Source: Plasmopara viticola
Taxonomy: Eukaryota > Oomycota > Peronosporomycetes > Peronosporales > Peronosporaceae
Assembly (NCBI GenBank): GCA_001695595.3
Contig: MBPM02000016.1
Coordinates: 248,001-312,000 of the forward strand
Direction of reading: 5' to 3'
Length of the DNA: 64,000 nucleotides
The position numbers and the translations under genes were made by a program. Position 1 is the first letter of the stretch. Every line of letters starts with the position of its first letter. Below are positions 59,061-64,000 of this stretch, piece by piece. The notes beneath the pieces are model-generated. The model ran no database searches and was not told the DNA's origin. It saw nothing but the letters and a program-made list of their open reading frames with translations.

Positions 59061-60290
59061 TGTATTGCCTTTCCTATGAGCAATCCCTGGACAATTTTTA
59101 TGGAGAATCGCCAGTCCTTCAAATCGTTGATGTGACAGATCAGACGTGCTGCACACAATACAGAGAGATATTCACCTCACACTCGTTCAAGCGTGGTTAT
59201 TTATGTACCGATTGGACAAGGATGCCTTTCACGTTCGCTTTCGTAGACGATGGGTATCAGACGCACTACGTATGATACCAAATGCGGCAAAGAGTCCATT
59301 ACAGATTAATTCTGCAAGAACTTCAAGCATTTAAATACTCAGTTTACGCGCTCTTCTCGTCGATTGTCATTGCCATTCAGCCTAAAGTTTGGCGCCATGA
59401 TCGCAGGCGTGCAAAAAAGCAGTCGAAAATACCACTCTTAGCTGGCCAGCCTTTGACATGTTCAAGTATAGCAGCCACACGACAGTGTCGCGTATAGAAT
59501 CGAGCTCGAGATGGCAAGTCTCGCAATCGCAGCAAAGATGAACTAATAAACCTTGTAAGTCCATCCAAAATCGACTTATTCTCAGCAGTGATTTAGTGAG
59601 CTCGTTGTGGTAGACCGGAAAGGGATGGCCTGAAATAAAAGGCAAGGAGTAGTCGATACTTTACGAACGTAGCCACATTGTTCATGATGTAAACTGAAGT
59701 CGGATAAGTGATGGAGTTGATCAAATAGCAAATGTTTACAATTAACTTTTGCTAAATACTGCCTAAAATCGCAGTGGCAAATTAAGTCGCTGATCAAGAA
59801 CTTAGGTTGGACCAAAACACATCACTATTGTATTGTATAGTCTTCTGCACACTCCTAAAACGGAGATAGAAACTAGCAGCTCACCACGAGATCTCACACC
59901 TTTCCGCACGTCTCCCCCGTGCAAATGCTGGGTGACCGCGTCTTACTTAGCGCAACACTTATAGTGAAAACGCTGCCTGGTTATCGTACTGATTTCTTTT
60001 CCGGTGGCACGTATTCACGAATTCGGTCAAAATACTAGCTATTGTGATCTGGGGCGAGACACCAATTCGATTCGTCCACATTTAACTCGAGCGACACTTA
60101 TGTGATGCCACAAACAATAAAGTAAGCCAAACCTCGAAAAAGTATTCAAAATTTGATACCCCATTGCCTTTCCTACACTAAATGCAAACACAATAATTGC
60201 TTTTGCCCATTCGAGACCCATTTCTTAGCCTCTCCCCAAATCTTCATCAAAGTAGCTAGTGAATCGATCAGAGCGTACAAGTTTCATTTT
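59061..60290. other. Intergenic region 3' of the kinesin-like gene
   Basis: No firm feature. A minus-strand frame at 59645-59382 has a CCDCETC motif that might be an integrase zinc-binding remnant, but this is too weak to call. Confidence 0.35.
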
Positions 60291-63200
60291 TCAGTGCTGG
60301 TTTGCAGTTTCGGTGACTTGAAGGGCAAGGCTGAGGTTCCAGTTCTCCTGTTTCAAAATATTGAGTTGTTGCAGCACGTCCTCATAGCAAACGGCTTCGT
60401 TTTGACGTTGCGCTTCGGTCTCTTGCTTTTGTTGCTTTGCTCGCGTTTCCTGCTCGTTCGCGATCGCCAATGCTGCTAAAAGCTGCTTCTGACGTGCAAT
60501 AAGGGTGACAATCTCGTCTTCCTTTTGTGCCAAGGTCCATTTCAGCAATTTGAAAACGTTTTCATCACCTTTCCTTTGTTTCTCGAAATGTTCATAACGC
60601 CGTTCTTTCGAGACAATCAACGCGTCCAACTCATCAATCCTTTTTTGTGGGCTGCCACCGAAAACCATGCAACTAAGTTCACCTGAAGGCGAAGTAGGCG
60701 ACGATACAGCGGACACAGACGGCGTCCTTAAGAGCTGAAAGGACGCTTTTCCCGTCTCTCGGTCCTCTGTCTCAGCTTGAAAAATGCCGTTCTCGTCCTT
60801 GTGATGATCGTGATCGTCTCGCTTCTCATGCACACGCACTTGAGCTGCCCGGATGTGCTGCGCTCGTAACTCTTCCACTTCATGTGTACGAAGCTCAAGC
60901 TCGGCTTTGATCAAGTCGTGATCTCTCTTGAGTTGTTGGCAAACGGTGCTTAGAGCGGTACGTTCTCGTTCGAGCTCGCTTAAAGAGACCTGTAGCTGTT
61001 TCAAGTCGGCTTGTAATCGCTCGACGTCTCCTTCGCTTCTCTCCGCACGCTTCAACGCATGCTCTTTCCATGTCATTTCGTCCGTCAAACGATTCATCGA
61101 GTCTTGAAGCTCACGTTTCAATAGCGTAATCGGCTTTTCCGACTCTTTTAAAGCTTTGGCTGCCACCGCACGTGCCTTCTTTTCCATCGTGATCTTTTGC
61201 TTGGCAAGTTTTGACTTCAGATGCTCTAATGTACGCTCGAGATGATCACACTTGAGTTCACTGGCCTTGCACGCCACTCGTGCGGCTACTCGCTGTCGTG
61301 CCACTTTCAAATCAAACTCACTGCGAAATTGGGCCATTTGCTGCTGCATTGCATTGGTCACTTGTTCCAGCTGCTGTTCAGCTTGCGCTAGCTGCTGTGC
61401 CAACTTTTGTTCAGCTCGATCTTCAATCGTGCGAGCCTCCTGTGTCCACTGTGATCTAGCCGACTCGAGCTCAAACGTTAATTGTGCCACCTCCACAGAA
61501 AATTGCGTCTTTTGCTGCTGCAACGCCAGTTTCTCGGTGTTCAACCTCAGAATCTCCTCGTCTTTAGTTTTAGTGCTGCTCTCTTTACTAAGCTGCAGCT
61601 CCGTCTTTTCACGTTCAAAGCGACTTTTTTCCTCCTCTAATCGTGTCACAGCATCTGTCCCACGTTGGCTTGCAAGCTCCAGTCTCTTTTCTAACGAATG
61701 AATGACACCATCTTTGAACGTAATCACCTCCTTCGCTTCAATCATCGCCTCTTCAAGCCTAGCAGATAGCGTATGAAGCATTGCTCGTTCGTTGACTGGA
61801 GGATGCCCATTTGAGGTCTTCTGATCGGCCTTTAGCGACCGAACTTCCTCGAACTTCGCGCTTAGATCTCGCAACTCTTTCTCAACGGCGTGCTTTGCTT
61901 CCATCGCTGCTTGAAGCTGCTTCTCGTGCTCGACCACTTGACAGCTCAACGTTTGACTCAGTCGCGAGATGCGAGCCACACACTTGTCTTTGATGGATGT
62001 TTCGTGGGCCAAGGCACGCTCTAACTCAACGTAAGAAGCGCGTACTTGCTCTACTTTTGCCGACAACGACAACCCACGCAGCGTATCATGCGACAGATGC
62101 GGTAACAACTCATCAAGAGCTGTGTGATCTGCGGCATCTGTAGTCTCGATAGGATGCACTAAACACGCAACGCTTTGTTTCGATTGCACAGTGGAAGCTT
62201 GTTTAGCAATGTCGTAGGCCATGCGCAGTCGTCGTGATAGCGCCGACTGCTTTTGTGCTGCGTCGCTTTCGCTCTTTTTTTTGGTCAAAGTAGGCGAAAA
62301 GGACTCTACTGGCTCTTCATTTACCACTGTTGAGAGTCCGTCGAAAGAGGAGCCGTTTGAGGTCGTGGATCTATAATCAACAGTCAATCACCACCCTAGA
62401 AAACACACGCAATGACAAGACTTTAGACGTACAGAGGCGGCGACGATGTCGGTGGAAAAAAGTCTGGACTTTGATTTTCTCTAAACAATGGTGAAGCTTT
62501 CGATAGGATCATGTCATCCCGACCATCAAGGACTTGATTATCAGCATTCTGTGGCAGTGTCGATTGTGTTTCGAGGAAGAAATGTGTGGCGCTTTTTTTG
62601 ACGAAACAAGGTAGATACTCAATCGAGCTGGAGCTTTTGATTTCTTTCGCCTTGCATGCGTACAACAGCGACTGGATGGCCTAAGTATCGACACTAACAC
62701 GTCAATCGACTACATGGCGCACAGTCAAAGCATCAGCGGTACCTGCTGCTGAAACTTTGCCGACGTTTGGATGGCAACAACAAAGTACGTGGAGCTCCCA
62801 GCCCCTACAAATGATCCCAACCCCGCACTCAGTGCTTCATTGACTGTAAACGACGTGTCTGCAAACACAGAATCGCGCTTTTGCAGTGGCGATCCCTGCA
62901 CTGTCGAAGCATCTCTTGGCTCGAGAATGGAATCCCCGTGTATGTCGATAAGCATCAACCGACCTCGCCGTACTTCTCTGTTTGGCCACTGCGTCTCCAC
63001 GTGAAGCGCAAAGACAAAATCGTGCTTCTCGGCCTGATCCACGTTTTCTAGTGCTTGCAAGTACAATCGCATTGCTTCATCCGACGTCTTTACTGGTACA
63101 GCGCACTCAATCATCCTCCTCTTGATATCTTTTACATCGACACGTGTCTTCTCGGCTACTAGCTCCACAAAGGCGCTGTCTGTGCCCGTGTTACTGCATT

Positions 63201-63627
63201 CAACATTCCAGCAACTCAATAGCACATTAAACGTTTCTCCATTTTGAAAAGTCTCGTTTAAACCCTTGAAAACTTGTTGAATCGCGAGGGTAATGAGCCC
63301 TGGGTCGGCCATTCCATTCCTCTGCTTTTGCTTGTGGCCATGGCAGACAAATGATTTGCCTGCATCTTTTGCACCCGTGGCTACGAGTGTCACAGCTTTG
63401 CCTTGGACAACGGACGCAACGGCCTCCACTAAACTCGTTTCAAAGATGCGCAAAGTGCTGTCGTGCACATCGTAGACTTGTTCAAACGTGATGCTCGCGA
63501 CGCCCGGAGACATGTCGCTGTGCTCCAATCGAATGGTAGTAGGACTCGTACGACAGATTCCTACACTCTTCGAGGTTGCGTCACGAACATCGCCTCGCAA
63601 GCGAATGAGCACGTGAGCTCGCTCCAT
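60291..63627 (-). CDS. Kinesin-like protein with degenerate motor and long coiled coil
   Basis: Three exons (63627-62743, 62680-62433, 62370-60291) joined by two 62-base introns give 1070 aa. Residues 1-325 have the order of a kinesin motor: AHVLIRLRGDVRD, FEQVYDVHDSTLRIFETSL, the P-loop GAKDAGKS at 85-92, LMLIDIHG as switch II, and the motor-end motif AIQSLLYACKAKEIKSSS just after the first intron. Switch I (NxxSSRSH in kinesins) reads NVDQAEKHDFVFAL, and switch II lacks the catalytic Glu of DLAGSE, so ATP hydrolysis is doubtful. Residues from about 450 to 1060 are a long coiled coil rich in Glu, Gln, Lys and Leu (ERALAHETSIKD..., QQQKTQFSVEVAQL, LERERTALSTVCQQLKRD). The frame is open up to 63828, but the ATG at 63627 begins the motor. 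Probably microtubule-associated; family not assigned. Confidence 0.8.
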
Positions 63628-64000
63628 CTCGTCGCAACAGACGCCAAAGGTCGGTTGATGGCAGACATGGTGTGGTGTACACAACAACGTTTCGTTGAGT
63701 GACACACCAATTATGCCTCGAGATGCAAGAAAGTGTGATAGACATACACTAAAAATCTTTGAGCTTGCTACACTGAGCAGGGTGGATAAGCGCTGCGTAG
63801 AATGGTTACTTGGCATTACCGTATGCAACTGGAAAATGACTTTGGTACACGGTTTGGTTTTATAACTATCGCCTGATTGAGGATCTAGCCACTGCTCTAT
63901 CGATGTTGCGATACACTGATGATGACATTAGTGATGAGTTGGTTTGGACGATTTGTTCGTTAACGAGTATTTAGTGCAGATACCGATTAGTTGGTGCACC
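63628..64000. other. Upstream region of the kinesin-like gene
   Basis: The kinesin reading frame remains open to 63828 (MHTVMPSNHSTQRLS...), so a longer N-terminus or a 5' exon is possible. Otherwise no gene recognised. Confidence 0.4.

Noticed and set aside
59382..59645. CCDCETC motif suggesting a gypsy integrase zinc finger on the minus strand
   Set aside because: Only one short motif, no neighbouring integrase core in the right order.
61252..61701. 149-codon plus-strand Ser/Cys-rich frame
   Set aside because: Antisense shadow of the coiled-coil region of the kinesin-like gene.
1..64000. CRISPR arrays, bacterial operons, ribosome binding sites
   Set aside because: The window is eukaryotic; no regularly spaced short repeats or bacterial gene organisation were seen.

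Overview
The window looks like nuclear DNA of an oomycete, probably a Peronosporales species (Phytophthora or a downy mildew). The evidence is gene-dense islands with short GT-AG introns (about 55-106 bp, one of 288 bp), a chitin synthase with an N-terminal MIT-like segment, and large amounts of decayed Ty1/copia, Ty3/gypsy, Mutator-like and SINE-like DNA. The species cannot be named from the sequence alone.

Layout, left to right. 1-2.6 kb is a heavily mutated minus-strand copia relic. 3.9-5.3 kb is an intact mitochondrial citrate synthase with a likely oomycete initiator motif and a 5'UTR intron. 5.75-10.26 kb is a complete but frame-broken minus-strand copia element with both LTRs and a primer-binding site. 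10.3-17.8 kb is gene-poor, with only weak small ORFs. 17.8-22.2 kb is a compact housekeeping cluster: a URI1-type unconventional prefoldin that carries an internal Hsp90/Hsp70-type TPR module, the DNA primase small subunit (convergent with URI1), and 40S ribosomal protein S8 (divergent from primase across a 153-bp shared promoter). Next come a SINE-like element, an AVEN-like RG-rich protein, a small conserved-looking 114-aa ORF, a full chitin synthase, a truncated chitin synthase pseudogene behind it in the same orientation, and a transposon graveyard (solo LTR-like repeats, fold-back repeats, a 720-bp inverted-repeat element, a Mutator-like transposase relic).

The block 20,958-38,151 is repeated almost base for base at 38,162-55,355. 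A run of 10 Ns sits exactly at the junction. This is the geometry expected when two overlapping contigs were scaffolded end to end without being merged, although a true tandem duplication is not excluded. The first copy has the intact primase but an S8 gene with two frameshifts. The second copy has an intact S8 but only a frame-shifted 5' fragment of primase. All genes in the block are therefore listed twice and should probably be counted once.

After the duplication, 55.3-59.1 kb is a degraded plus-strand Ty3/gypsy element, and 60.3-63.6 kb is a large minus-strand kinesin-like gene whose motor has lost the usual switch I and switch II residues.

Most interesting biologically: URI and an Hsp90-cochaperone TPR, which are separate subunits of the human R2TP/prefoldin-like (PAQosome) complex, appear here in one polypeptide, with all five carboxylate-clamp residues at the spacing of HOP TPR1. 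I reconstructed exons by eye from splice signals and frame; spliced lengths are multiples of three in every multi-exon model.
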